From: Bartonella sp. HY038
GTDB taxonomy: Bacteria > Pseudomonadota > Alphaproteobacteria > Rhizobiales > Rhizobiaceae
Assembly (NCBI RefSeq): GCF_014117425.1
Contig: NZ_CP059725.1
Span: forward strand, 868,001-932,000
DNA length: 64,000 nt
Reading direction: 5' to 3'
Shown in pieces: positions 34,185 through 43,187 of this stretch. The position numbers and the translations under genes were made by a program. A model generated the notes under the pieces. The model worked only from the letters and a program-made list of their open reading frames with translations. It ran no database searches and was not told the DNA's origin. The stretch's first letter is position 1. Each line of letters opens with the position of its first letter.

Positions 34185-34430
34185 TTACCGCACATAAAGC
34201 CCAACTGACATTGCAACGCATAAGACAGCTAAGACAATGAGACCAAGATAAATTTTGGGGCGATCAAACAATATCGCAAAAGCTGAAAACCAACCAACAA
34301 TACCACCGCCAAGCGCGAAAAGAAAGCCTGCTTTACTGCCAACGGCAATATGTACAGCCATTAGGCCGCCAATGATTAACGCGCCAAATAGAATTAATAA
34401 TGCGGTGGCGACTTTTTCATAATCATCCAT
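34185..34430 (-). CDS. Small membrane protein, 81 residues
   Basis: Three hydrophobic helices fill the protein (TALLILFGALIIGGLMAV; FLFALGGGIVGWFSAFAILF; YLGLIVLAVLCVAMSVGLYV) with short polar turns. AGAGGAAA lies 6 bases before the ATG. No family is recognised. It lies just upstream of the two secreted paralogues on the same strand, with a 42-base gap, and may be cotranscribed with them. Confidence 0.7.
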   Translation of the reverse strand: MDDYEKVATALLILFGALIIGGLMAVHIAVGSKAGFLFALGGGIVGWFSAFAILFDRPKIYLGLIVLAVLCVAMSVGLYVR

Positions 34431-34619
34431 GGTATTTCCTCTTTATCATGCCGCTTGCAAGGTCATATAGGTCTATTACAATAGTTCTACTCTATATCAA
34501 TGCCGAACGAAAGATTTAAAATAGAGTGCTAACCTAATTTTCCTCGCATAAAAATATGCGGCAAATATGTCTTATCGATTTATGTTAAAAATAAATAGAT
34601 TTAACTTGGTCGTAAAAAT

Positions 34620-35387
34620 TTAACTAAGGCGTTCAAGCCGTTGGAGCAGGCGGTGTAATGTATCAATGGTGGAGGCATCCGCTACACCGTCAACAAGTGC
34701 TGGCCTAAAATGACGCTGGAATGCTTCGGTTACAATTTTAGTATTTTCATCAAAACTTCCAGTGATTTCTATAGGATAGCCATAAAGTGCCAGCATGGAT
34801 TGAAATGCTTCAACTGGCCGACCGCTTTCACCTAGGCTCATAAACCTGCCGCCGCCAAGTGGGCTTGGCGAGACAAATTGGCCAATGCCATTGTCAGCAA
34901 GGTCTTTCCATGGAAATTTTTCGCCAGGGTCAATTTTGCGCTCTGGTGCAATGTCGCTATGGGCTAAGACATAGCGTGCGCCAACATTATGGCGATTTAT
35001 GATGGATTGGCAAAGTTCAACAACTGCTTTGATTTGAAGCGAAGGAAAATCTGGAAAATTTCCAAGTGGTCCTTGATTGACAATTTCAATACCAATGGAT
35101 TTTGAGTTAATATCATCTTGCCCTTGCCACATGCTTTTTCCAGCATGCCAAGCACGCTTTGATTCGGCAACCATTTGCACGATAGTTCCGTCTTCGCGTA
35201 CCACATAATGACAAGAAACTTGTGAGGCAGGATCCTGTAACAGACTTTCGGCAGCTTCAGCATCATTCATGCCAGTATAATGCAAAATCAGAATATGCGG
35301 CTTAGTATTATCAGATCTTTCATTGAAATTAGGCGATGGGCGTAAAATTGCGCATTCAAAATCAGGTCTATCCAAAACTTCAGTCAT
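34620..35387 (-). CDS. ampD: N-acetylmuramoyl-L-alanine amidase (AmpD type) with peptidoglycan-binding domain
   Basis: A 255-residue Amidase_2 enzyme that cleaves the amide bond between N-acetylmuramic acid and the peptide stem. Zinc ligands are the His in LILHYTGM, the His in LAHSDIAPERKIDPG and the Asp of the same segment; the catalytic Glu is in SIGIEIVNQGP. A PG_binding_1 domain follows (residues about 180-250). No signal peptide is present, consistent with cytoplasmic AmpD that recycles muropeptides. The ATG overlaps the stop of the upstream J-domain gene (ATGA). Confidence 0.9.
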   Translation of the reverse strand: MTEVLDRPDFECAILRPSPNFNERSDNTKPHILILHYTGMNDAEAAESLLQDPASQVSCHYVVREDGTIVQMVAESKRAWHAGKSMWQGQDDINSKSIGIEIVNQGPLGNFPDFPSLQIKAVVELCQSIINRHNVGARYVLAHSDIAPERKIDPGEKFPWKDLADNGIGQFVSPSPLGGGRFMSLGESGRPVEAFQSMLALYGYPIEITGSFDENTKIVTEAFQRHFRPALVDGVADASTIDTLHRLLQRLERLS

Positions 35388-36109
35388 GTTAATATCAATT
35401 CTTTTTTAATCAAAGCCCAAGCATTATTAATGCGGGCAAGTCGTTCATTAGCAATTGCAGAAAATTCAGGTGGCATGCCGCGTGCAGCCAGCTTATCGGG
35501 GTGATGCTCTTGCACAAGTTTATAATAATGCTTGCGCGCTTCAGCAAAGGGCATCTTGGGGTTAATACCTAAAACTGTCCACGGGTCTTGCGTGCCATTT
35601 ACGGAATGATATGCGGTGATCGTTTCAAAACGGCTTGCAGTAATGCCAAATATTTCACTTACTTGGCGTAGAAAGTTCATTTCATCTTGATGAATGTAAC
35701 CATCGGCTTTAGCTATATGGAATAGCCCATCAATAACATCTTCTAAAAGGCAGGATTCGCATTCGCTATCTTTGCAAAGATAAACAATGCGCTTGGCGTA
35801 ATAATCGAAGCCAGCAATATCGCCCTTTGCCAGTGAGAAAAGACGTGCCACATGGTTTAAGTCTTTTTCTTCCACGCTAAAAATTTCGTAAAATGCCTTA
35901 ACTTCATTATCGGTAACGATACCATCGGCTTTAGCCATTTTGGCTGAGAGAGCAATCATCGCTACCGAAAACGCTACTTGTCGGCGTTTTTCAGCATCCC
36001 CTTCAAAATAAGTGCGCACACTTTCAATCACCGTTGATAAAGCGTCGCTTGCATGTTGTAAAATGCTACCAAGCAATGACCAAATAGTGTTGGAATTATT
36101 ATCGCTCAC
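35384..36109 (-). CDS. TerB-J-domain protein (DjlA-like)
   Basis: A 241-residue protein with a TerB-like helical domain (about residues 50-160; KMAKADGIVTDNEV and HIAKADGYIHQDEM are the two acidic repeats) and a C-terminal J domain (DPWTVLGINPKMPFAEARKH, with the HPD triad in QEHHPDKLAARG). J domains stimulate DnaK ATPase. DjlA from gammaproteobacteria is membrane anchored; no membrane helix is seen here. It begins with GTG inside the stop of the upstream gene (GTGA) and its stop overlaps ampD, so the three genes form one operon. Confidence 0.88.
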   Translation of the reverse strand: MSDNNSNTIWSLLGSILQHASDALSTVIESVRTYFEGDAEKRRQVAFSVAMIALSAKMAKADGIVTDNEVKAFYEIFSVEEKDLNHVARLFSLAKGDIAGFDYYAKRIVYLCKDSECESCLLEDVIDGLFHIAKADGYIHQDEMNFLRQVSEIFGITASRFETITAYHSVNGTQDPWTVLGINPKMPFAEARKHYYKLVQEHHPDKLAARGMPPEFSAIANERLARINNAWALIKKELILT

Positions 36110-36462
36110 CCGCCAAGGCCTCCAGTGGTTTGTGCTGGATAAAAAGCTTTGCGTGCGCTTGTTGCTGCTGCCTCACCAGCCTTTTGTGCATTGTCATCGC
36201 TTTGGCCGGTGGCTTTGGCAGCTGCAACTGCATCTTGGCGTGCTTGCTCAATTGCTGATTCGCGCTCTGCATCACTCATGGTTGCAGGGGTTTTCGGCGG
36301 CTCTGGCAAATTTATCGGTGAGCCATCAGGTAAAGTTTCCCCTTGGGTTGGGATAAGGGGGGAGCCACCTAAAAATATTTTTTGCCCGATATAGGCACCA
36401 ATACCCAATATCATAAACAAAATAAGGACAAGAATAACTCTTCCCCACCGAATTCTTTTCAT
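36106..36462 (-). CDS. Membrane-anchored protein of unknown function
   Basis: A 118-residue protein. A single N-terminal membrane helix (VILVLILFMILGIGAYIGQ, residues 9-27) is followed by a proline-rich stretch and an alanine-rich helical segment (ARQDAVAAAKATGQ) up to the end. No domain is recognised; it may be a periplasmic membrane-tethered protein. The 3' end overlaps the start of the J-domain gene by 4 bases, so it leads the operon with ampD. It is divergent from the GH25 gene across a 99-base gap. Confidence 0.75.
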   Translation of the reverse strand: MKRIRWGRVILVLILFMILGIGAYIGQKIFLGGSPLIPTQGETLPDGSPINLPEPPKTPATMSDAERESAIEQARQDAVAAAKATGQSDDNAQKAGEAAATSARKAFYPAQTTGGLGG

Positions 36463-36561
36463 TCCATCACCGCTATAAAAAAATATTTGTTAATATATGC
36501 CATTCTTTTACCTTTTTATGCAATGCTTAAAGGCACTTGTTCCAAAAAGGAAAGAATTCAA

Positions 36562-37527
36562 GTGGTCAAAACGAACAATTATTTTAAATTTACCAATTTG
36601 TTTACTTCAAAAGCACAGTCTATGACTAAAGCAAAATTATCTAATTGTGAAGCTGCTGCAAATCATGATTGTGCTAGAAGTAAAGTTTTTAGATGGAAAA
36701 CATGGCTAAAACACGATTTTAAGCCTTTATCTATTTTTACTAAGATCGTGGCTTGCGGTGTTTTGCTTTTGCCGAGCGCCTGCGGTTCGATGTTTTCCGA
36801 TCTTGGTGACTTGAAATCACAAAGCCAATTTAAAGGCGAGCATAGTGGAGCAGGCCCGCGTTTTGACGATAGTAACCCCCATGAATGGGCAGCACGTAAG
36901 CCATGGCATTATCCTATCCATGGTACTGACATTTCAAAATATCAGCGCGAAATAGATTGGAATGCGGTTAAGCGCGCTAATATTTCCTTTGTCTTTATTA
37001 AGGCAACTGAAGGTGGTGATAGGGTTGACGATAATTTTGCGATGAATTGGCAGCGTGCTAAAAATGTAGGTATGCCACGCGGTGCTTACCATTTTTATTA
37101 TTTCTGCCGTCCAGCAAAAGACCAAGCACGTTGGTTTATTGCAAATGTTCCCAAGGATAAAAGCGCACTTCCACCAGTTCTTGATATGGAATGGAATGAT
37201 AAATCACCGACTTGCAAGCTGCGCCCAGACCCTGAAACCGTGCGCCGTGAAATGAAGGTGTTTCTTGATATTGTTGAGCGCCATTATAATAAGCGCCCAG
37301 TTATCTATACAACGGTTGATTTTTTTGACGAAAATAATCTACGCTTGTTTAAAGCCTATCCCTTCTGGCTGCGTTCAGTTGCTGGCCATCCCGATGAGAA
37401 ATACAGCGCCCATCCTTTCACTTTCTGGCAATATACCGGTACGGGTGTTATTCCTGGAATTGAAGGCAACGTCGATATTAACGTCTTTGCTGGCAATCGT
37501 GAGCAATGGGCAAAATGGATTAAATAA
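36562..37527 (+). CDS. GH25 lysozyme-like lipoprotein
   Basis: A 321-residue glycoside hydrolase family 25 protein. The catalytic domain, residues about 120-320, shows HGTDISKYQREIDWNAVK, SFVFIKATEGGDRVDDNF, the acidic pair in PPVLDMEWN, RPVIYTTVDFF and FTFWQYTGTG. GH25 enzymes are muramidases. Before it, IVACGVLLLPSACGS forms a membrane segment with a lipobox (PSAC), preceded by about 55 residues. The GTG at 36562 is preferred because AGGAAAG lies 7 bases before it; upstream ATGs lack ribosome sites and the first overlaps the divergent gene. Confidence 0.85.
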   Translation: MVKTNNYFKFTNLFTSKAQSMTKAKLSNCEAAANHDCARSKVFRWKTWLKHDFKPLSIFTKIVACGVLLLPSACGSMFSDLGDLKSQSQFKGEHSGAGPRFDDSNPHEWAARKPWHYPIHGTDISKYQREIDWNAVKRANISFVFIKATEGGDRVDDNFAMNWQRAKNVGMPRGAYHFYYFCRPAKDQARWFIANVPKDKSALPPVLDMEWNDKSPTCKLRPDPETVRREMKVFLDIVERHYNKRPVIYTTVDFFDENNLRLFKAYPFWLRSVAGHPDEKYSAHPFTFWQYTGTGVIPGIEGNVDINVFAGNREQWAKWIK

Positions 37528-37572
37528 GTCAATGCAATAATTTCGATAAAGTGTTTTTGAAAGGAAATAGTA

Positions 37573-38085
37573 ATGCCGCGTCCAACAGATAAAGCTAGTT
37601 TACAGCACCTTGCTGAACAAAACTATCAAAAGCTACACCACATGATAGATAGCCTATCGGCCGAGCAGCAATTAGGGCTATTTCCTTTTGATGATCGCGA
37701 TAAAAATATTCGCGACGTGCTCATTCATTTATATGAGTGGCATCAATTATTGATACATTGGGTTGAAAATAATTTAGCGGGTCATGACGTCGCTTTCTTA
37801 CCAGCGCCTTTTAATTGGAAAACTTATCCGCAAATGAATGTTGAATTTTGGCAAAAACATCAATCAACTCCACTTGAGACAGCGAGAGCTGATTTTGAAA
37901 AAAGCCATCATAAAGCAATGCAGCTTATTGAGCCGCTTAATGATGAGCAGTTATTTACCAAGAAATTTTACAAATTTACCGGATCAACCAATTTGGCTAG
38001 TTATATAATTTCCGCGACAAGTTCGCATTATGATTGGGCATTAAAGAAAATAGGTAAATATCGTAAAATGATAAATGTAAAATAA
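37573..38085 (+). CDS. ClbS/DfsB family four-helix protein
   Basis: A 170-residue ClbS/DfsB (DUF1706, DinB-like) protein. The start MPRPTDKASLQHLAEQNYQK, DDRDKNIRDVLIHLYEWHQL and LASYIISATSSHYDWALKKI match the family. ClbS hydrolyses the warhead of colibactin; most relatives have no known function. The protein is cytoplasmic by sequence. AAGGAAA lies 6 bases before the ATG. No colibactin-like biosynthetic genes are in the window, so a general protective role is all that can be suggested. Confidence 0.85.
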   Translation: MPRPTDKASLQHLAEQNYQKLHHMIDSLSAEQQLGLFPFDDRDKNIRDVLIHLYEWHQLLIHWVENNLAGHDVAFLPAPFNWKTYPQMNVEFWQKHQSTPLETARADFEKSHHKAMQLIEPLNDEQLFTKKFYKFTGSTNLASYIISATSSHYDWALKKIGKYRKMINVK

Positions 38086-38474
38086 ATGCTTTTACATAGC
38101 TTGTGTTTTAAAGGAAGGTAATAAATTTTTATATTTAAGCCACAGGCAATGTTCATAATGATTTTGTTTTGATTATTCTTGCTTGTCAATTTAACAGTTT
38201 GTTTTATTAGAATTATTACAAACATTATGGTGCGTAAAAATAGATCACTGGGGATAACTAAAGCTTGTGCAGATTCTAGCACTAAAATTAGCAAGTTCCT
38301 ATTTAAGGGGCTTGCTATTTATCAAATATTTTTTATTTCCTTAGATAAAGTTCTATTTTATTTTGGCTATGATTAGGCTAAATAGTTTAAGTACTGTTTT
38401 GAAAAAATTATTATAATCGCCGACTTTAGTCGCAGTGTTTGATGAGGCTTGGTAAAAGAGCCAATAGGATAAAA
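38086..38474. other. Intergenic region before the transglycosylase gene
   Basis: No gene is supported in these 389 AT-rich bases. A 65-codon open frame at 38179-38376 lacks a ribosome site and family features and is considered spurious. AGGA at 38466-38469 is the ribosome site for the next gene. Confidence 0.5.
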
Positions 38475-39701
38475 ATGCTTTTTAATAAGATATCTTTGAT
38501 TGCTTTATCAGCTATGATGGGCTTTAGTTTCATTCAAAATGCGAATGCTCAAAATACTTCTGAGCAAGCGGCAAATGCAGCGCAAAGTTCAACTTGTGGC
38601 GGTAATTTAAAAGATTGGCTTGATGGTGTTGCTAAAGAGGCTAAGGCACAAGGGGTGAGTGATCATTCCATTCAAGAATTATATGATGCACAAATTGATG
38701 AAAAAGTATTGGGGCGCGATCGCTCACAAGCTATTTTCAATCTTACCTTTGCAGATTTTTCCAAGCGGGTTATTTCCGATAATCGCCTACAAAAAGGGCG
38801 CGAAAACCTTGTAAAATATAAAGCAATTTTTGATAAGGCGGAAGAAACTTATGGTGTTCCCGGTCCAGTAATTGCAGCGTTTTGGGGGTTGGAAACCGAT
38901 TTTGGTGCGGTGCAGGGCAATTTTAATACTTTAAATTCCTTAGTGACATTGGCTCATGATTGCCGTCGTCCTGATTTATTCCGTCCACAAGTTATTGCTT
39001 TACTTAAGCTTTTTGATACCGGAGTTGTCGATTCAAAAACTCAAGGTGCTTGGGCAGGTGAAATCGGCCAGATGCAACTTTTGCCGAAAGATTATCTTGA
39101 GCGCGGTGTTGATGGTGATGGCGATGGCAAGGTAGATTTACGAAACAGCACTGCTGACGCTATTATGACTGCAGCGCGAATGATTAGTGAACTTGGTTGG
39201 AAACGTGGTCAGCCTTGGCTTGAAGAGGTGCGGGTTACTGGACAAAATGTGCCTTGGCAAGAAGCAACTCGCCAAAATCGCAAACCCCATTCGCAATGGG
39301 CAAATTGGGGCGTTTCTGGGGTGCAAGGACCACTTGGTGCAGATGATGGTGATGCGTCATTGGTGTTGCCAATGGGGCGCAAAGGACCAGCCTTCCTTTC
39401 CTATGATAATTTTGATGTTTTTGTTGAATGGAATAAATCCATCGTTTATGCCACAACGGTCGCTTATTTTGCTGCACGATTGAACGGTGCGCCAAGTTTC
39501 GATCTTGGCAATCCCGATGCTGGCCTATCAACGGATGATATGAAGGCATTGCAAGAAAAATTATTGGCTCGTGGCCATGAAATTGGCAAGATTGATGGTG
39601 TTTACGGTGCTTTAACCCGTGATGCTGTAAGAGCCGAGCAATTGCGCCTAAATATGCCAGCTGATGCTTGGCCAACCCAAGATTTGTTAGAAAAATTATA
39701 G
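38475..39701 (+). CDS. Lytic murein transglycosylase (MltB/SLT_3 family) with peptidoglycan-binding domain
   Basis: A 408-residue periplasmic transglycosylase. It has a signal peptide (ISLIALSAMMGFSFIQNANA, cleavage after NANA), the catalytic Glu in FWGLETDFGAVQGN, the family features IGQMQLLPKDYLERGVDG and GVSGVQGPLGADDGDASLVL, and a C-terminal PG_binding domain (MKALQEKLLARGHEIGKIDG). It cleaves glycan strands to 1,6-anhydro products in known relatives. The ATG at 38475, with AGGA before it, gives a clean signal peptide. A strong terminator follows. Confidence 0.9.
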   Translation: MLFNKISLIALSAMMGFSFIQNANAQNTSEQAANAAQSSTCGGNLKDWLDGVAKEAKAQGVSDHSIQELYDAQIDEKVLGRDRSQAIFNLTFADFSKRVISDNRLQKGRENLVKYKAIFDKAEETYGVPGPVIAAFWGLETDFGAVQGNFNTLNSLVTLAHDCRRPDLFRPQVIALLKLFDTGVVDSKTQGAWAGEIGQMQLLPKDYLERGVDGDGDGKVDLRNSTADAIMTAARMISELGWKRGQPWLEEVRVTGQNVPWQEATRQNRKPHSQWANWGVSGVQGPLGADDGDASLVLPMGRKGPAFLSYDNFDVFVEWNKSIVYATTVAYFAARLNGAPSFDLGNPDAGLSTDDMKALQEKLLARGHEIGKIDGVYGALTRDAVRAEQLRLNMPADAWPTQDLLEKL

Positions 39702-39715
39702 TCGTTTAAGATAAA

Positions 39716-39752
39716 AACATCATGCGCCTTTTGGTGGCGCATGATGTTTGTT
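39716..39752. terminator. Bidirectional terminator between transglycosylase and glycerate kinase
   Basis: A 13-bp stem AACATCATGCGCC/GGCGCATGATGTT with loop TTTTGGT (39716-39748) has T-rich sequence on both sides (TTGTTT on plus; TTTTTAT on minus). It lies between two converging genes. Confidence 0.85.
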
Positions 39753-39765
39753 GTTTCTGACATTG

Positions 39766-41046
39766 CTATTTAATTAAGATAATTCGTAAATCATTGACAT
39801 TGGTACCAGTTGGGCCGGGGACAAATAAATTGTCAATTGCGTTAAATGCTGACCATGCATTATGCTGTGCAAGGAATTTTGCACCATCAATGCCAGCTTT
39901 TTGCATGGCTGCAATGGTGTTAAAATCACAAAAAGCACCAGCATTATTTTCTGAGCCATCAATACCATCAGTATCTGCTGCAAAACCATAAATTCCCTCA
40001 ATGTCTTTTATGGTTAAAGCAAGTGACAGCAAAAATTCGCTATTGCGGCCGCCTTTTGCACCTGCCTCAATATCACTTTGGCTAATGGTTACAGTTGTTT
40101 CACCGCCAGATAATAATATTGCCGGCTTTTGAAACGGTTGATTGAATAGAGCGATTTCTTTAGCGATGGCGCCATGCATTTTGGCAATTTCGCGCGCTTC
40201 TCCTTCTATCGCATCTGATAGGATATAGCTGCTAAAACCAGCATTTTCACAAAATTGCTTGGCAGCAAGCAGTGACTGACGGGCAGAAGCAATGACATGA
40301 ACTTCGTTGCGTTGAAATGCTGGGTCATTGGGGAGGGGAGCATCTTCATCATCATTGGCAAAATAGGCGATGATATGGTCTGGCAATGCTATTTTATAAT
40401 GAGAAATATAGGCGCGTGCCTGCTCTTTGCTAATATGATTTGCGACAGTTGGCCCTGATGACACAAAAGACGGTTCGTCACCTGGAATATCTGAAACAAT
40501 TAGCGAAACCACCTTGGCAGGAGAGGCAGCTTTGGCAAGCCGTCCGCCCTTAATCTGGGAAAAATGTTTGCGTATGGCATTCATGGCGTCAATCGGTGCG
40601 CCGCTTGCCAGTAAAGCTTTGTTGAGTAAAATATCATCATTAAGTGACATGCCTAGCGGCGGTAAGGGTAGCAGAGCTGAACCTCCACCGCAAATAAGGG
40701 CAATGACAAGATCATTTTCATTAAGATTATTTACCCTGTCTAGCAGTTTTTGGGCGGCAATAAAACCATTTTCGTCCGGCACGGGGTGTGATGATTCAAC
40801 TACGGTAATATTGTTGCATGGGGTCGCATAACCATAGCGGGTAACAACTAAACCCTCAACTTCGCCATTGCCGGCTTCGTGCCAAAGCTTTTCAAGAGCG
40901 GCAGCCATTTGCGCAACGCCTTTACCAGCGCCAATAATAATTGTTCTGCCTTGTGGTTTTTTAGGTAAATATTTTTTTAAAGCAAGATATGGATCTGCTG
41001 CAGCAACGGCTATGTTAAAAATGTCTTGAAAAAACTTTTTATGCAT
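39766..41046 (-). CDS. Glycerate 2-kinase (DUF4147/MOFRL type)
   Basis: A 426-residue type-2 glycerate kinase. The N-terminal DUF4147 domain has IIIGAGKGVAQMAAALEKLW and the phosphate-binding ICGGGSALLPLPP, and the C-terminal MOFRL domain has GAKGGRNSEFLLSLALTI, ADTDGIDGSENNAGAF and PGPTGTNVNDLRI. Family members phosphorylate glycerate at position 2; many are mislabelled hydroxypyruvate reductases (TtuD). The start ATG has GGGGTGA upstream. No other glyoxylate-pathway gene is adjacent. Confidence 0.9.
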   Translation of the reverse strand: MHKKFFQDIFNIAVAAADPYLALKKYLPKKPQGRTIIIGAGKGVAQMAAALEKLWHEAGNGEVEGLVVTRYGYATPCNNITVVESSHPVPDENGFIAAQKLLDRVNNLNENDLVIALICGGGSALLPLPPLGMSLNDDILLNKALLASGAPIDAMNAIRKHFSQIKGGRLAKAASPAKVVSLIVSDIPGDEPSFVSSGPTVANHISKEQARAYISHYKIALPDHIIAYFANDDEDAPLPNDPAFQRNEVHVIASARQSLLAAKQFCENAGFSSYILSDAIEGEAREIAKMHGAIAKEIALFNQPFQKPAILLSGGETTVTISQSDIEAGAKGGRNSEFLLSLALTIKDIEGIYGFAADTDGIDGSENNAGAFCDFNTIAAMQKAGIDGAKFLAQHNAWSAFNAIDNLFVPGPTGTNVNDLRIILIK

Positions 41047-41064
41047 GACTCACCCCTCTATATA

Positions 41065-41103
41065 TAAAAAGCCAGATAACCAATTAATATCTGTTATCTG
41101 GCT
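41065..41103 (-). terminator. Terminator after the GST gene
   Basis: An 11-bp stem AGCCAGATAAC/GTTATCTGGCT with a 12-base loop (41070-41103) is followed by T5 on the minus strand. It separates the GST gene from the glycerate kinase gene downstream. Confidence 0.8.
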
Positions 41104-41152
41104 ATTATAACGTGAAAGACGAATAATACGAATAATTTATTATATGTGATGA

Positions 41153-41761
41153 TTATTGAAATTTTTGTTCGGCAGCGATCGCTTCAATTACCGCTGGACG
41201 TTGGCCAATACGCTGATGAAATGCTTGGATTGCAGGGAAAACCGATAGATCAAGCCCCAAATGTGGTGCCCAATTTAAAACGACAAAAAGATAAATATCA
41301 GCAAGAGAAAAAGTATTATTGGCTAAATATTGTGCTTTTTCTAACTCGATTTCAACGGTTTTTAAACGAGTTTGGATTTTTTCAAATGATTGCTTTTTGT
41401 ATTCTTCTGGCGTAGCTGGATAAAAAAGTGGTCCAAAGCCTTTATGCAATTCAGTGCCGATGAAGTTAAGCCATTCTTGCACTTTTGCACGCTCAAACGT
41501 TCCACATGCAGGGGCAAGGTTTTTAGCTTGGCTATTATCATTTAAATATTGAGTAATCGCTGGACCTTCGGTAATAATGCGCCCATCATCCAATTCTAAT
41601 GCTGGCACATAACCTTTGGGATTGATATCGATGTAATTGCGACCATCGGACGTTGCTTTGCTTGCTAAATCAACTTTGACCAAATCAAGCTTAATACCCA
41701 ATTCACTGGCTACAATATGAGGAGATAGGGAACAAGCGAACGGGGAAAAATATAGTTTCAT
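41153..41761 (-). CDS. Glutathione S-transferase (beta-class-like)
   Basis: A 202-residue GST. The thioredoxin-fold N-terminus shows KLYFSPFACSLSPHIVASEL with a Cys at position 10 as in beta-class GSTs, INPKGYVPALELDDG and EGPAITQYLND (glutathione site); the helical C-terminus has FSLADIYLFVVLNWA. The ATG at 41761 is preferred because AGGAA is 7 bases upstream; an ATG two codons earlier is too close to it. Own terminator on the minus strand. The substrate cannot be told. Confidence 0.88.
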   Translation of the reverse strand: MKLYFSPFACSLSPHIVASELGIKLDLVKVDLASKATSDGRNYIDINPKGYVPALELDDGRIITEGPAITQYLNDNSQAKNLAPACGTFERAKVQEWLNFIGTELHKGFGPLFYPATPEEYKKQSFEKIQTRLKTVEIELEKAQYLANNTFSLADIYLFVVLNWAPHLGLDLSVFPAIQAFHQRIGQRPAVIEAIAAEQKFQ

Positions 41762-42188
41762 GATCATATTCCTTGATGTTGGTTTAGTTGAACTTTTAAC
41801 AGTTATGAATATAGATGAAATTAATTAAGCCAGAAGATAGCTTAATATCGACAAATTGTTGCATTTTTATTGACAATGTCAAGATGCTAAACTTTTACCC
41901 ATTGATAATCAATTCACTACATTTTTATCAACTAATCCAAGCCCTATATCGTGCTAAAATTGGTAAAATTGATTTTTAAATTATGATGATAGCGATCAAA
42001 AGCTTGGGCTTAGTATTTGCCCTATTGGTTGTTTGTTGAAAGTTTTATGTGGCTTTGCACAGAAAATCGGCGTGTTGTATGGTGTTATTAGAGCTTATTT
42101 AATTTAAATGAAATGATTTTTTGCCTCTTTATTGATCTTTTAAAAAAAATGGTTAAAACTTAGGCTTGAGGAAATCAGGAGTTTACCG
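41762..42188. other. Intergenic region between GST and dusB
   Basis: No gene is supported in these 427 bases, which should contain the divergent promoters of the GST gene and dusB-ntrBC. A palindrome TTGACAATGTCAA lies at 41870-41882 and might be an operator. GGAG at 42178-42181 is the dusB ribosome site. Confidence 0.45.
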
Positions 42189-43187
42189 GTGTCGCTACTA
42201 AATACCCCTTTCACAGTCGGTGATGTGACTATTCGCAATCGCGTTTTGGTTGCGCCTATGTCGGGTGTGTCTGATTTACCTTTTCGGTTGCGGGCTTGGC
42301 AAGCGGGAGCGGGTCTAGTTGTTTCTGAAATGGTGGCAAGTGGTGAATTGGTTAGCGCACGCAAAGAAAGTCATTTGCGATTATCATCAGATGGTATTGA
42401 TCAACATGTTGTGCAATTAGCCGGCCGTGATCCCTCTTTTATGGCAGAGGCTGCTCGCATTGCCCAAAATGAAGGCGCCGACATTATTGATATTAATTTT
42501 GGCTGTCCTGCTAAAAAAGTGACAGGCGGCTATTGCGGCTCAGCTTTAATGCGAGAACCTGATTTTGCCTTGCAGCTTGTTGAGGCGGTTATTGGTGCGG
42601 TTGATGTACCGGTCACGGTTAAAATGCGTCTTGGTTGGGATGATGATAGTATTAATGCGCCCGAAATTGCACAACGCTGCGAAAATGTGGGCGTTGCAAT
42701 GGTGAGCGTTCATGGGCGCACCAGAATGCAATTTTATAAAGGTAATGCCGATTGGCAGGCAATTAAAAAAGTGCGTGAGCGCATAAAGATACCACTGGTT
42801 GCTAATGGTGATGTTACGTGCGCAGAAGATGCGTTGAAGCTGATTGAGATTTCAGGGGCTGACGCTATCATGGTGGGGCGTGCTTGTTATGGGCAGCCTT
42901 GGCTTGCTGGACTTATGGTTGATGGTTATATGCCTGATGATATTGCAGCTTATGCAATCAGCCATTATGAAGATATGCTATCCTATTATGGAGTTTTTGC
43001 AGGTAAACGTCATGCCCGTAAACATCTTGATTGGTATATATCGCGCCATAGTGCAGGGCTTTATAGTGCCGAGGAGCGTATGGCGTTAGTTACCGAACTT
43101 GAGCCAGAAAAAGCAACTATTCTACTTGCGGATATTTTAGGACGTGCTCGTATAGATAGAAATGACAATAAGCAAAGGGTGGCGTAA
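42189..43187 (+). CDS. dusB: tRNA-dihydrouridine synthase DusB (NifR3)
   Basis: A 332-residue flavoenzyme that reduces uridine to dihydrouridine in tRNA. FMN-barrel features: [38 protein letters not shown] with the catalytic Cys, [26 protein letters not shown], and [18 protein letters not shown]. Translation starts at GTG with GGAG 7-8 bases before it. The gene is the first of the dusB-ntrB-ntrC operon that is standard in rhizobia (nifR3-ntrB-ntrC), where expression of the regulators depends on the dusB promoter. The end overlaps the ntrB start by one base. Confidence 0.95.
   Translation: MSLLNTPFTVGDVTIRNRVLVAPMSGVSDLPFRLRAWQAGAGLVVSEMVASGELVSARKESHLRLSSDGIDQHVVQLAGRDPSFMAEAARIAQNEGADIIDINFGCPAKKVTGGYCGSALMREPDFALQLVEAVIGAVDVPVTVKMRLGWDDDSINAPEIAQRCENVGVAMVSVHGRTRMQFYKGNADWQAIKKVRERIKIPLVANGDVTCAEDALKLIEISGADAIMVGRACYGQPWLAGLMVDGYMPDDIAAYAISHYEDMLSYYGVFAGKRHARKHLDWYISRHSAGLYSAEERMALVTELEPEKATILLADILGRARIDRNDNKQRVA

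Noticed and set aside
38179..38376. Plus-strand open frame of 65 codons
   Set aside because: No ribosome site, no domain, AT-rich intergenic composition.
41870..41882. TTGACAATGTCAA as an NnrR/FNR-type site
   Set aside because: The half-sites are three bases apart, not four, so it does not fit that class; kept only as an unassigned palindrome.
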